Assembly: GCF_030646165.1 (NCBI RefSeq)
Contig: NZ_JAUTDO010000006.1
Coordinates: forward strand, 1-64,000
Length of the DNA stretch: 64,000 nucleotides
DNA from: Conexibacter sp. CPCC 206217
GTDB taxonomy: Bacteria; Actinomycetota; Thermoleophilia; Solirubrobacterales; Solirubrobacteraceae
Direction: 5' to 3'
Below are positions 34,166-43,519 of this stretch, one piece after another (the stretch's first letter is position 1; each line of letters starts with the position of its first letter). Both the position numbers and the translations under genes were made by a program. The notes under the pieces are model-generated. The model was not told the origin of the DNA. It saw nothing but the letters and a program-made list of their open reading frames with translations, and made no database searches.

Positions 34166-34324
34166 CGTGGTCTCCCTGTGTGGTGGGCCGCGTCTCTCGT
34201 GGCCCTTCGCCTGGTGAGCGGAGCCGATCAGCGCTTCTCGACATCAAATCATCCAGATCAGCTGGCGCAGCAGCCGCTCGCTCCTGCGATGACCGACGCG
34301 TTGGGCGCCGCCGGCCCCGAGCAC

Positions 34325-37300
34325 TCAGCAGTAGTAGCTGAAGGGCACCGGCTCCTCGCGCGTGGTGAAGAAGCGCTCGAAGAAGGTCGGCTTGTCGATG
34401 CCGAGGTTGTCGGTTGCGGGGTCGCGGTCCAGGGGCTTGAAGAGCGGGTCCATGAGGCTCGCGGGCGGCGGCTTGGCCGCGTCGGGGCTGGAGGCGAAGC
34501 GGCCGGTCACGTCGGCCTGGCCGAGCGCGCGCGCCGAGGTGTCGGCGCGGAACGGGCCTTCGCGGTAGCGGTCGATCGCGACGTACTGGCCGCTGTCGGG
34601 CTCGCTCTCGAAGACGTGCGCCTGGTAGCCGGTCGAGCTGCGTCTGCAGTACCAGTCGTTCGCGCGCACCGGTCCGGTCAAGTGGTACTGGACGAACGCG
34701 AGCGGCAGCAGCTGCGAGTAGAAGTAGCGCTTGGCGCCCTTGCGCATCGCCGTGCGCACGAGCGTGTCCTGCTCGGGCCAGACCCAGGTCGGATCGCTCG
34801 TCGACTTGTCCGCGACCGTCGCGAGCTTGTCGGGGTCGCTGACGACGATCAGGCCGATCAGGCGCAGTCCGGCGCGCGCGGCTTCGTACTTGGCGAGCAG
34901 GTCCGTCTGCAGCTCCGTCGTTCTCGTCTGCAGCGGGCCGAGCAGCGCCGATCCCTCCGGGCCGGTCTGCTTGGAGACCCACTCGAACGCGCTCGCGAGC
35001 AGGCCCGCGGCGCCGCCGGGGTTCCCCGGGACGAGCTTGGAGACCGCGAGGAAGCCGTACTGGAAGACCTTCGCGGCGTTGGTGCGGTTCGTGACGTCGG
35101 GCGGATGCACCGCCGCCTGGATCTTCTCGCTGATTCTCTGCAGGTCGAGGTAGGACGCGAACGCCGTGTCGCCGGGCGACTGCAGGTTGGCGACGAACGT
35201 CTTGACCTCGATCACCCGGGCGATCTCGGGGGCGAGCACTCTCTTGACGGCCTCGAGGTCGGCGTCGGTGAACGTGGTGACGCTTCTCGGGACGTCGAGT
35301 CGGTCGAGTCTGGAGCCGATGTCACCCCAGTCGGACGTGTAATTGCGCGTGTAGTTCGCGCGCACGTCGGTCTTGACGATCAGTCTCAGCTGCTCGGCCG
35401 CCCAGGCGTTGGCGAGCTGCTGTCTGCCCTCGAACGGGGTGAACGCTCTCGACGGCTGGTAGACGACCTGCATCAGCTCGGCGTTGACGGTCCCGTTGGG
35501 GTCGGCGAGCGTCGCCGAGAAGGCGCCGTCGCGACCGCGCGAGAGCATGCCGACGAGTCTCGCCGGCTCTCTCGGCGACGTCTGCGTGCTCGTCTCGGCC
35601 GCCTCCACGACCGGCAGGCGGTCGAGTCTCGTCGGCCCGCGGCCGACGAGCGCGTAGCCGCCGCTGCCGTCGAGCGTGTTGAACGTCTGCATCGTCCCGC
35701 CGAGGCTTCTGATGCGGTCGCCGATTATCCCCCAGAACTCCGTCTGCAGTCTCGGTCTGCCGATCGACTGGATGATCACGAGGGGGCTGCCGTTGCCGAA
35801 CCGCGGCTCGGGCGCGCTGCGCACGTTGAGCCAGTTGGTCATCTCCCGCAGCGCCGCGGCGTCGCTGGTCGCGTCGCCGCTGTTGGTCTCGAAGACCTGT
35901 TCGTCTCTGTCGGGGGTACGGCTGCTGTCGAGGGAGGTCGGGCCGAGCGTGCGGCTGTCGAGCGAGAGCACGTGGAAGCCGCTCTTGCCGGCGCCCAGGC
36001 TGCTCGTGTATCTCGTGCCGCCGACGACGATCGCCCCCGTCGTCGCGTCGGTCGAGAAGCTGACGTAGTCGCGCAGCACGAAGCCGTACTCGGCGATGCC
36101 GGCGTTGAACTGCAGCAGGCCGGACAGGTCGCCGTCCGGCTTGCCGGCGGCGGAGGCGAGCGCGGTCGCGCTGAAGAACGTCGACTGCAGCGAGCCGGCC
36201 GGCGCGGTCGGGACGCCGACGACCGAGAACGGCTGCCCGCGCGTCACCGCGAATCTGGCGTCGTCGTCGAGCGGGCCGCCGCCGATCGACCCGATCAGGT
36301 CCTCGAACTGCGACTGCTGCGCGGCGTCGATCCCGGCGGTGCTGTTGACGATCACGAGCGAGTCGGCGGTCGGGTTGTCTCTGATCGCGTTCTGGATCGT
36401 CTTGAGGCCGTCGGCCGACTTGGCGACCGCTCCGGACGCCTGCGGGGCGCGCGTGGCGCGGTCCAGCACCGCGTAGGAGATCGGGTTGTCTCTGCCGCCG
36501 CCCGTTCTGTCGACCTTTCTGCCGGCGATCACGATGTCGCCGGCCGCGTTGGCGAGCGTGTCGGCCTGGACGCCGACGGGCGGATCGTTCGGAACGACGT
36601 CGATCGTGACGGTGTCGGCGTCACGGCCGCGGTCCGGGGTCGCCGCGCTGCCGGTGCCGCTGCCGCCGTCCGCGCCAACCGCCGCGCCGCGGTGCTGGGT
36701 GACGGTGAGATGCAGCGCATAGCGGCCGTGGCGGTCGCCCAGAAGCCGCGGTGTCGCGGTGTCGGCGCCGCGCAGTCGCGGCCGCGCGCCGTGCGGCGCG
36801 CCCACCACCCGCCAGCGGTATGCCAACTGGTGCCCGTCTCTGCTCGCACGCGAGGAACGCGCGCTCAGCTGCACCGGCGCGCGCCCGAACACGCGCTGGT
36901 CGTGGCCGGCGCCGGCGACCGGTGCGTCGCCCGGCAGCGAGACGCTGCGGCTCGCCGACACGGCCGCGCCGTGGTGGCGCGCGACCCGCACGCGCAGGCG
37001 GTTCTCGCCGACGCGGGCGCCGTCGTTGGCTCCGAGCAGACCGACCCGCGTGCCGGGACTGGCCTGCACGAAGACGCCGTCCACGCGCCGCCCGTTGAGC
37101 CGCACGCGCAGTCTGTCCTGGACCCGCGCGGCGACGGTCACCCGGATCGGGGACTGTGCGCTGTCGTTGGTCACGCGCACGATCGCGGCGGCCGGCCTCG
37201 CGGCCGCGGCCGGGCCGGTGCCGAGCGCGAGCACGAGCGTCAGGCCGAGTCCGAGCGCGACGAAGAGGGCGAAGGCGAGGGACGTCGTCGGCCGGCGGCC

Positions 37301-37354
37301 GACGCTCGCGGCTCCGCGGGCGGAGCGGGGGAATGTGCGGCTGAGCGGGAGCAT
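34325..37354 (-). CDS. Large exported protein with possible ILEI/FAM3-like domains
   Basis: 1009 residues. A basic N-terminus is followed by one hydrophobic segment (LAFALFVALGLGLTLVLALG), either a Sec signal or an anchor, then Ig/PKD-like beta domains (about 60-270). Two stretches resemble ILEI/FAM3 folds: ISYAVLDRATRAP...SLVIVNSTAG...FSVVGVP (about 290-420) and FHVLSLDSRTLGP...PLVIIQSIGR...GGYALVGRGP (about 450-580). The C-terminal 430 residues are helical and unrecognised, ending in Tyr-Tyr-Cys. AGA is very common for Arg. Acts outside the membrane; role unknown. ATG 37354 is chosen because it starts directly before the signal sequence. Confidence 0.7.
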   Translation of the reverse strand: MLPLSRTFPRSARGAASVGRRPTTSLAFALFVALGLGLTLVLALGTGPAAAARPAAAIVRVTNDSAQSPIRVTVAARVQDRLRVRLNGRRVDGVFVQASPGTRVGLLGANDGARVGENRLRVRVARHHGAAVSASRSVSLPGDAPVAGAGHDQRVFGRAPVQLSARSSRASRDGHQLAYRWRVVGAPHGARPRLRGADTATPRLLGDRHGRYALHLTVTQHRGAAVGADGGSGTGSAATPDRGRDADTVTIDVVPNDPPVGVQADTLANAAGDIVIAGRKVDRTGGGRDNPISYAVLDRATRAPQASGAVAKSADGLKTIQNAIRDNPTADSLVIVNSTAGIDAAQQSQFEDLIGSIGGGPLDDDARFAVTRGQPFSVVGVPTAPAGSLQSTFFSATALASAAGKPDGDLSGLLQFNAGIAEYGFVLRDYVSFSTDATTGAIVVGGTRYTSSLGAGKSGFHVLSLDSRTLGPTSLDSSRTPDRDEQVFETNSGDATSDAAALREMTNWLNVRSAPEPRFGNGSPLVIIQSIGRPRLQTEFWGIIGDRIRSLGGTMQTFNTLDGSGGYALVGRGPTRLDRLPVVEAAETSTQTSPREPARLVGMLSRGRDGAFSATLADPNGTVNAELMQVVYQPSRAFTPFEGRQQLANAWAAEQLRLIVKTDVRANYTRNYTSDWGDIGSRLDRLDVPRSVTTFTDADLEAVKRVLAPEIARVIEVKTFVANLQSPGDTAFASYLDLQRISEKIQAAVHPPDVTNRTNAAKVFQYGFLAVSKLVPGNPGGAAGLLASAFEWVSKQTGPEGSALLGPLQTRTTELQTDLLAKYEAARAGLRLIGLIVVSDPDKLATVADKSTSDPTWVWPEQDTLVRTAMRKGAKRYFYSQLLPLAFVQYHLTGPVRANDWYCRRSSTGYQAHVFESEPDSGQYVAIDRYREGPFRADTSARALGQADVTGRFASSPDAAKPPPASLMDPLFKPLDRDPATDNLGIDKPTFFERFFTTREEPVPFSYYC

Positions 37355-37506
37355 CGTCCGTAACCGTACACTGTTCAGATCGCGATCTCGCCGCTCTGGA
37401 CCATTGATCGACCTGCGCCGGTTCACCCCGTCCGGGCGATGCCAGATCGGCCAGAACAGCGTTGAGTGCAACGCGGCAAACCAGCGTCCGGAAGGAAGGG
37501 TCGACC

Positions 37507-38922
37507 ATGGTCACGACCACGAAGGCGGCAGTCGAACACCCCGGCCTCGCCGAGCGCGCCGCGCGCGGGCGCGCCGCGCGGGCCGAGCTGCCGCGGCGCT
37601 CGCACGCCGCCTGGAGCGCGCCCGCGGGCCGGACCGGGCCGGTCGAGCTGCTGCAGCAGCAGGCGCAGACGCGCGTGCCCGAGCTGGTCCCGATCCGCTA
37701 CGGCCGGATGCTCGCATCGGCCTTCACGTTCTATCGCGGCGCCGCCTTCCTGATGGCCTCCGACCTCGCCGGCCAGCCGCGCACGACGCTGGACACCCAG
37801 CTGTGCGGGGACGCGCACCTGTCGAACTTCGGCGCCTACGCCGCCCCCGACCGCAGCCTCGTCTTCGACATCAACGACTTCGACGAGACGCTGCCCGGGC
37901 CGTTCGAGTGGGATCTCAAGCGGCTCGTCACGAGCTTCGCCGTCGCCGGTCGCGACCGCGGCTTCGACGCGCACCAGCGCGAGGCCGTCAACCTCACGGC
38001 GACGCGCGCCTATCGCGAATCGATGTCCCGCTACGCGACGGCGCCCGACCTCGACCTCTGGTACTCGCGCATCTCGGTCGACGACCTCGTCCAGCAGTTC
38101 GCCGCAGCCGCGTCGGCCAAGCAGATGAAGCGGGCGCAGAGGAACATCGCCAAGGCGCGCTCGAAAGACAGCGTGCGGGCGCTGGCGAAGCTGACCGAGT
38201 TCGTCGACGGCGACTACCGGATCCGCAGCGATCCGCCGGTCGTCGTGCCGACCCGCGAGCTGTTCGGGCCCGAGCAGCACGGGCAGCTCGACGAGATCGT
38301 TCACGCGATGCTGCAGCACTACCGCAGCACGCTCGGCAACGACCGCCGTCGTCTGCTCGAACGGTTTCGCTACGTCGACTCCGCGCGCAAGGTCGTCGGC
38401 GTCGGCAGCGTCGGTACGCGCGCCTGGATCGCGCTGCTGATCGGCCGCGCGGGCACCGACCCGCTGTTCCTGCAGCTGAAGGAGGCCGAGGCGTCGGTGC
38501 TCGAGCCGTTCCTCGGCGCCAGCGAGTTCGAGAACCACGGCCAGCGCGTCGTCGAGGGGCAGCGCCTGACGCAGGCCGCGACCGACATCACGCTCGGATG
38601 GCTGCGCACGACCGGTCCCGACGGTGTCGAGCGCGACTACTACGTGCGGCAGCTGTGGGACGCGAAGGGCTCGGCGCTCGTCGACCTGATGAACGTGAGA
38701 GCGCTCGCGGAGTACGCCAAGATCTGCGGCCAGACGCTCGCGCGTGCGCACGCGCGAGCGGGAGACGCCGCCCCGATCGCCCACTACATGGGCCGCGGCG
38801 ACAGCTTCGACAGAGCGCTCGCCGTGTTCGCCGAGGCGTACGCGGACCAGAACGAGCGCGACTACGAGGAGGTGCAGGCCGCGGTCGACGCCGGGACGAT
38901 CGTCGCGCAGGTCGGCGTCTGA
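37507..38922 (+). CDS. DUF2252 family protein
   Basis: 471-residue cytosolic protein of the DUF2252 family, which has a kinase-like (APH) fold. Characteristic segments are LVPIRYGRMLASAFTFYRGA, LCGDAHLSNFGAYAAPDRSL, VFDINDFDETLPGPFEWDLK (the likely metal/ATP site Asp residues), and FLQLKEAEASVLEPFLG. The ribosome site GGAAGGAAGG lies upstream of ATG 37507. Function is unestablished in the family. It diverges from the large exported protein gene with about 150 bases between. Confidence 0.85.
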   Translation: MVTTTKAAVEHPGLAERAARGRAARAELPRRSHAAWSAPAGRTGPVELLQQQAQTRVPELVPIRYGRMLASAFTFYRGAAFLMASDLAGQPRTTLDTQLCGDAHLSNFGAYAAPDRSLVFDINDFDETLPGPFEWDLKRLVTSFAVAGRDRGFDAHQREAVNLTATRAYRESMSRYATAPDLDLWYSRISVDDLVQQFAAAASAKQMKRAQRNIAKARSKDSVRALAKLTEFVDGDYRIRSDPPVVVPTRELFGPEQHGQLDEIVHAMLQHYRSTLGNDRRRLLERFRYVDSARKVVGVGSVGTRAWIALLIGRAGTDPLFLQLKEAEASVLEPFLGASEFENHGQRVVEGQRLTQAATDITLGWLRTTGPDGVERDYYVRQLWDAKGSALVDLMNVRALAEYAKICGQTLARAHARAGDAAPIAHYMGRGDSFDRALAVFAEAYADQNERDYEEVQAAVDAGTIVAQVGV

Positions 38923-38953
38923 GCGGCGGTGGGCACGGCTCGGCGATCGGACG

Positions 38954-39748
38954 TCAGGGGCGGCGCTGCTCGCCGCCGTCGATGACGAGGTTCGCGCCGG
39001 TGACGTAGGAGGCGCGGTCGGAGACGAGGTAGGCGACCGCCTCGGCGATGTCCTCGGGGCGTCCGATGCGGCCGATCGGCACGGTCGCGTGGATCGCGGC
39101 GACCTCGATGCCGAAGGCGGTCGCGAGGTCGTCGCGGACCTTGTCCGCGCCGGGGCTCTCCACGTGGCCCGGCGTGATCGTGTTGACGCGGATCCCCTGC
39201 GGTGCGAACTCGCTCGCGAGGCCCTTCGAGTACGCGGTCAGCGCAGCCTTCGCGGCACCGTAGTGCAGCAGCGGGGCCGGCACCTCGAACGCGGCGCTGG
39301 AGGAGATGTTGACGATCGCGCCGCTGCCGCGCTCGACCATCTGCGGCAGCAGCGCGGCGTTCAGCCGCACGGCGGCGAGCAGGTTGACGTCGAGCGCGCT
39401 CTGCCAGTCGCCGTCCGGGATCGTCAGCGAGCCGGCCGGGAACGTGTGCGAGGCGCCGGCGTTGTTGACGATCACGTCGACCCCGCCGAGCTGCTCCAGC
39501 GCGGCGTCGGCGATCGCCTGGATGCCGGTCGCGCTGCTGACGTCGCCGGCGACGAAGCGCAAGCCGTCGGGCAGCGCGTCGGGCGCGGGCGCGGTCCGCG
39601 CGGTCGTGAGCACGTCGGCGCCGGCGGCGAGCAGACGACGGGCGATTCCGGCCCCGATCCCGCGCGATCCGCCGGTCAGCACGACGCGCCGCCCGGCCAG
39701 TTCGCCGCGGTCTGCAGAGGGTGAGGTGAACGGCTCGTTTTGTACCAT
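38954..39748 (-). CDS. SDR-family oxidoreductase
   Basis: 264-residue short-chain dehydrogenase with a full active site: TGGSRGIG at ~25, NNAG at ~96, Ser in NISSSAAF, and Tyr/Lys in HYGAAKAAL, then SPGADKVRDD and the C-terminal VIDGGEQRRP. Probably NADP-linked. It contrasts with the SDR at 3946, which lacks the Tyr. The upstream region has AT-rich text (TTTTGTACCATTCGGTCAAG) resembling a TetR-type target, but no regulator gene remains intact nearby. Confidence 0.9.
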   Translation of the reverse strand: MVQNEPFTSPSADRGELAGRRVVLTGGSRGIGAGIARRLLAAGADVLTTARTAPAPDALPDGLRFVAGDVSSATGIQAIADAALEQLGGVDVIVNNAGASHTFPAGSLTIPDGDWQSALDVNLLAAVRLNAALLPQMVERGSGAIVNISSSAAFEVPAPLLHYGAAKAALTAYSKGLASEFAPQGIRVNTITPGHVESPGADKVRDDLATAFGIEVAAIHATVPIGRIGRPEDIAEAVAYLVSDRASYVTGANLVIDGGEQRRP

Positions 39749-39787
39749 TCGGTCAAGTTAGCACGGTTCCGTACTGATCGGTCATGA

Positions 39788-39946
39788 ACGCGGCTGTCCT
39801 TCGACGCGTGGCACGACCACGCGCTCGGCCGCGACGTGCGCGTCACGCGCGACCGCGGCACCGACGCGCGCGACGCGGCGCGCGCGACGTTCGTGCGCGA
39901 CCTCGCCGTCGTGGCCGACGCGCTTGGCGCCGAGCCGGCCCGTTAG
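39788..39946 (+). pseudogene. Possible 3' gene remnant
   Basis: After a stop at 39785-39787, the frame reads LSFDAWHDHALGRDVRVTRD and on to a TAG at 39944-39946. It has good codon character but no start codon or ribosome site. It might be the tail of a lost gene, possibly a regulator for the divergent SDR. Family not recognised. Confidence 0.25.
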
Positions 39947-39977
39947 CAACGCGATCCGGCGGGTAACGGATCGGATC

Positions 39978-40928
39978 ATGAGAATCGGTTGCTTCCTCTC
40001 CAGCGAAGAGTTCGGGCCCAGAGACCTCGTGGCGCAGGCGATCCGCGCCGAGCAGGCGGGGTTCTCCAGCCTCTGGATCTCCGACCATTACCACCCGTGG
40101 ATCGACGCGCAGGGTCACAGTCCGTTCGTCTGGTCGACGATCGGCGCGATCGCCCAGGCGACGGACCTGCCGCTCGGGACCGGCGTCACGTGCCCGACGA
40201 TGCGGATCCATCCGGCCGTGATCGCGCAGGCCGCGGCGACCAGCGCGCTGCTGCTGGACGGGCGCTTCACGCTCGGCGTCGGCAGCGGCGAGGCGCTCAA
40301 CGAGCACATCTACGGCGACCGCTGGCCAGGTGCCGACGAGCGGATCGAGATGCTGGAGGAGGCGATCGCGGTGATGCGCGCGCTGTGGGACGGCGGCGTC
40401 GTCCACCACGACGGCACCCACTACACCGTCGAGCACGCGCGGGTCTACGACCTGCCCGCGACGCCGCCGCCGGTGATCGTCTCGGCGTTCGGGCCGAAGG
40501 CCGCTACGTTGGCGGCTCGCGTCGGCGACGGCTTCGCGACGACCAGTCCCGACAGAGCGCTGATCTCGCAGTACCGCCGCGAAGGGGGGAGAGGACCGGT
40601 GCAGGCCGGCACGAAGGTCTGCTTCGGCCCCGACAAGGCCGAGGCCGTGAAGACCCTTCATCGCCTCTGGCCCAACGAGGCGCTGCCGGGCGAGCTGGCG
40701 CAGGTGCTGCCGACTCCGGCGCACTTCGAGCAGGCCTGCGAACTGGTCAGCGAGCAGCTGATCGCCGACTCGCCGACCCCCTGCGGCCCCGACCTCGACG
40801 AGCACGTCGCGGCGTTGCAGGCATATGCCGACGCGGGTGTCGACGAGCTGTACGTGCAGCAGGTCGGGCCGCTGCAGGACGCCTTCTTCGAGACGTGGGC
40901 GGCCGAGGTGCTGCCCCGCTTCCGGTAG
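39978..40928 (+). CDS. F420-dependent LLM-class oxidoreductase (Fgd-related)
   Basis: 316-residue TIM-barrel enzyme of the luciferase-like monooxygenase class. The N-terminus MRIGCFLSSEEFGPRDLVAQ, the motif SLWISDHYHPWIDAQGHSPF, and FTLGVGSGEALNEHIYGDRWP are close to the F420-dependent glucose-6-phosphate dehydrogenase/related family (TIGR03557 style). It should bind coenzyme F420, a cofactor of actinobacteria. Substrate uncertain. ATG 39978 follows GGGTAACGG by fifteen bases, so initiation may be close to the transcription start. Confidence 0.87.
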   Translation: MRIGCFLSSEEFGPRDLVAQAIRAEQAGFSSLWISDHYHPWIDAQGHSPFVWSTIGAIAQATDLPLGTGVTCPTMRIHPAVIAQAAATSALLLDGRFTLGVGSGEALNEHIYGDRWPGADERIEMLEEAIAVMRALWDGGVVHHDGTHYTVEHARVYDLPATPPPVIVSAFGPKAATLAARVGDGFATTSPDRALISQYRREGGRGPVQAGTKVCFGPDKAEAVKTLHRLWPNEALPGELAQVLPTPAHFEQACELVSEQLIADSPTPCGPDLDEHVAALQAYADAGVDELYVQQVGPLQDAFFETWAAEVLPRFR

Positions 40929-40936
40929 GGCGCGCT

Positions 40937-42124
40937 TCAAGGTCGCAGCACGACCTTGAAGCAGCCGTCCTCCTTCTTCTGGAAGATCTCGTAGGCGTGC
41001 GGGGCGGCGTCGAGCGGGAGGTGGTGGGTCGCGTACTGCTCGACGCCGAGCGGGTCGCCGTCCTCGCTCAGCAGTGGCATCAGGTCGTCGATCCAGCGGC
41101 GCACGTTCGCCTGGCCCTGTCTGATCGTGATCTGCTTGTCGAACAGCTGCAGCAGCGGCATCGGGCTGACCGCGCCGCCGTAGACGCCGGAGAGCGAGAT
41201 CGTGCCGCCGCGGCGGACGATCTCGATCGCGCTGTGCAGCGCGCTGAGGCGGTCGATCCCGGCGGTCGTCATCAGCTTCCGCGCGGCCGCGTCCGGGAGC
41301 AGCCCCGCGAGCCGGTGCGCGAGCTTGCCGATCGGCGCACCGTGCGCCTCCATCCCGACCGCGTCGATGACCGAGTCCGGACCGCGCCCGCCGGTCAGCT
41401 CGCGCACTCTGTCGGCGAGGTCGTCGCCCTCCTGCTCGAGGTCGAGCACGACGACGCCGTGCGCGCGGGCGCGCTCGATCCGCTCGGGAACGAGGTCGAC
41501 CGCGAGCACCTGGCCGGCGCCGCGCTGCTGGGCGATGCGGGTGCACATCTCGCCGATCGGACCGAGGCCGAGCACGAGCACGCTCCCGTCCTGCGGCACG
41601 TTCGCGTACTCGACCGCCTGCCACGCGGTCGGGAGCACGTCGGAGAGGTAGAGGAAGCGGTCGTCCGAAGGCCCGTCCGGGACCTTGATCGGCCCGTACT
41701 GCGCCTGCGGCACGCGCAGGAGCTCGGCCTGGCCGCCGGGCACCTGGCCGTACAGCTTCGTGTAGCCCAGCAGGGCGGCGCCGGTGCCGTACTCGTGCAC
41801 CTGTGTCGTCTCGCACTGCGACTGCAGCCCGTGGCCGCACATGAAGCAGTGGCCGCAGGAGACGTTGAACGGGATCACGACACGATCGCCCGCTCTGATG
41901 TGGGTGACCTCGGAGCCGACCTCCTCGACGATCCCCATCGGCTCGTGACCGAGCACGTCGCCCTCGTCGATGAACGCGCCGAGTACCTCGTAGAGGTGCA
42001 GGTCGGAGCCGCAGATCGCCGTCGACGTGATTCTCACGATCGCGTCGGTGGGCTGCTCGATCGTCGGATCGGGCACCGTGTCGACGCGCACGTCGTGGGT
42101 GCCGTGCCAGGCAACCGCCTTCAT
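40937..42124 (-). CDS. Zinc-dependent alcohol/formaldehyde-type dehydrogenase
   Basis: 395-residue medium-chain dehydrogenase. Catalytic zinc ligands are in AICGSDLHLYEV and GHEPMGIVEEVG. The structural zinc site is CGHCFMCGHGLQSQC, and the NAD fold is VLVLGLGPIGEMCTRIAQ. The length and the long insert after the cofactor domain match glutathione-independent formaldehyde dehydrogenase-like proteins of actinobacteria. Convergent with the F420 enzyme, leaving an 8-base gap. About 40 bases upstream of the ATG the minus strand has GGGTAGCG, a possible SigB-type -10. Confidence 0.88.
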   Translation of the reverse strand: MKAVAWHGTHDVRVDTVPDPTIEQPTDAIVRITSTAICGSDLHLYEVLGAFIDEGDVLGHEPMGIVEEVGSEVTHIRAGDRVVIPFNVSCGHCFMCGHGLQSQCETTQVHEYGTGAALLGYTKLYGQVPGGQAELLRVPQAQYGPIKVPDGPSDDRFLYLSDVLPTAWQAVEYANVPQDGSVLVLGLGPIGEMCTRIAQQRGAGQVLAVDLVPERIERARAHGVVVLDLEQEGDDLADRVRELTGGRGPDSVIDAVGMEAHGAPIGKLAHRLAGLLPDAAARKLMTTAGIDRLSALHSAIEIVRRGGTISLSGVYGGAVSPMPLLQLFDKQITIRQGQANVRRWIDDLMPLLSEDGDPLGVEQYATHHLPLDAAPHAYEIFQKKEDGCFKVVLRP

Positions 42125-42263
42125 CGCTGACTCGCTTTCCTCGGGGAACTGTGACGCGCTATCGCTACCCGGCGCAGTGCGTCGGAATCCGGCGGTGCCG
42201 ATGCGGCGACGCGGCGGCACGGATCGCGTTCTCCCAGCGCGCCGATCGGGCAGCCTGCCGCGC

Positions 42264-42320
42264 ATGCGCATCGGCGTCGTCATCACCGCAACGGCCCACC
42301 TCCGCACGAGCGCGACGTGA
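42264..42320 (+). CDS. Possible 18-residue upstream peptide before the YbdK-type gene
   Basis: ATG 42264 opens MRIGVVITATAHLRTSAT, and its TGA overlaps the GTG of the ligase gene as GTGA. It may serve as a coupled leader or be a remnant. No strong ribosome site is seen. Confidence 0.25.
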   Translation: MRIGVVITATAHLRTSAT

Positions 42321-43450
42321 GCGACGGGGTGGACGAGATCGGCCAGCAGAGCCGCTTCGGCGTGGGCGACCCGTTCACGCTCGGGGTCGAGGAGGAGCTG
42401 TTCCTCGTCGATCCGGTGACGGGCGAGCAGGTCAACGCCTCGGCGGCGGTGATCGAGCGGCTCGGGCCGGTCGACGGCACGGTCGAGCGCGAGCTGCACG
42501 CCTGTCAGGTCGAGCTGATCACCGACGTCTGCCGCACGGCGTCGGAGGCGGTCGGGACGCTCGGCGGGCTGCGCAGCGCGGTCGTGGCGACCGGCGCCGG
42601 GCTGCTCGGCGCCGGCACGCACCCCTCGGCCGTCGAGGGCGAGGCGGAGACGACCGACAAGGAGCGCTACGAGCGGATCCGCAACCTGCTCGGCGACGCG
42701 GTTGCGACGCCGGTCAGCGGGCTGCACGTGCATGTCGGGATGCCCGACGCCGAGACCGCGATCCGCGCCTTCAACGGTCTGCGCCGGCATCTGCCGCTGC
42801 TGCAGGCGCTCGGCGCCAACTCGCCGTTTCGTCATGGCCGCGACACGGGGCTGGCGTCCGCGCGCGAGGTCACGATGCGCGGCTGGCCGCGCTCGGGCGT
42901 CCCGCGCGCGATGCGCGACTTCGAGGACTTCTGCTCGGCCAGCGCGCTGCTCGCGCGCGCCGCGGACGTGCCCGACTACACGTGGTTCTGGTGGAAGCTG
43001 CGCCCGCATCCGCGGCTGGGCACCGTCGAGATCCGCGCGCTCGACACGCAGACGTCGCTGGAGGACCTCGCCGGCCTCGTCGCGCTCGTGCACTGTCTTG
43101 CGCGCCACGAGACCGAACGCGACGCGACCGCGCGCGAGACGGACCCGCCCGGCGAGCTGCTGGACGAGGGCGTCTTCCGCGCCGCGCGCTACGGCCTCGA
43201 CGCCAAGCTGCCGGATGCCGAGGGCCGGCTGAACCCGGTGCCGGCGCTGCTCGAAGAGCTGCTCGCGACCGTCGGCGGCCACGCCCGTGAGCTTGGCTGC
43301 ACCGACGAGCTGGAGTCGCTGCGCGGACTGCTGGAGCGCGGCGGCGGCGCCGGCCGGCAGCGCCGCGCGCACGCGATCGGCGGGATGGGCGCGCTGCTGC
43401 GCGAGACGACCGCGCTGACCGCCGCCGGCGCGCCGAACGCCGCTGCCTGA
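42317..43450 (+). CDS. Carboxylate-amine ligase, YbdK/GCS2 family
   Basis: 377-residue ATP-grasp-like glutamate-cysteine ligase 2 family enzyme. The glutamate/ATP site is TLGVEEELFLVDPVTG near residue 22; other blocks are ELHACQVELITDVCRT, GLHVHVGMPDAETAI and LGTVEIRALDTQTSLEDLAGL. Actinobacteria often have several of these. Some act as weak gamma-glutamyl-cysteine ligases and others join amino acids in pathways such as ergothioneine (EgtA). GTG 42317 is the start used. Mid-length for the group and complete. Confidence 0.88.
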   Translation: MSDGVDEIGQQSRFGVGDPFTLGVEEELFLVDPVTGEQVNASAAVIERLGPVDGTVERELHACQVELITDVCRTASEAVGTLGGLRSAVVATGAGLLGAGTHPSAVEGEAETTDKERYERIRNLLGDAVATPVSGLHVHVGMPDAETAIRAFNGLRRHLPLLQALGANSPFRHGRDTGLASAREVTMRGWPRSGVPRAMRDFEDFCSASALLARAADVPDYTWFWWKLRPHPRLGTVEIRALDTQTSLEDLAGLVALVHCLARHETERDATARETDPPGELLDEGVFRAARYGLDAKLPDAEGRLNPVPALLEELLATVGGHARELGCTDELESLRGLLERGGGAGRQRRAHAIGGMGALLRETTALTAAGAPNAAA

Positions 43451-43519
43451 GTCTGGGGGTCGCGCCCGGAGGCGGCCGTGACAGCGTCCGTCACGGCCAA
43501 CTCCTCGGGGGCGAGCCTT

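Noticed and set aside
33845..37363. 1172-codon open frame on the plus strand
   Set aside because: It is antisense to the exported protein at 34325-37354, has an Arg/Val/Asp-biased composition without domains, and is expected from very high GC third positions. The minus-strand frame has signal sequence and fold-like text.
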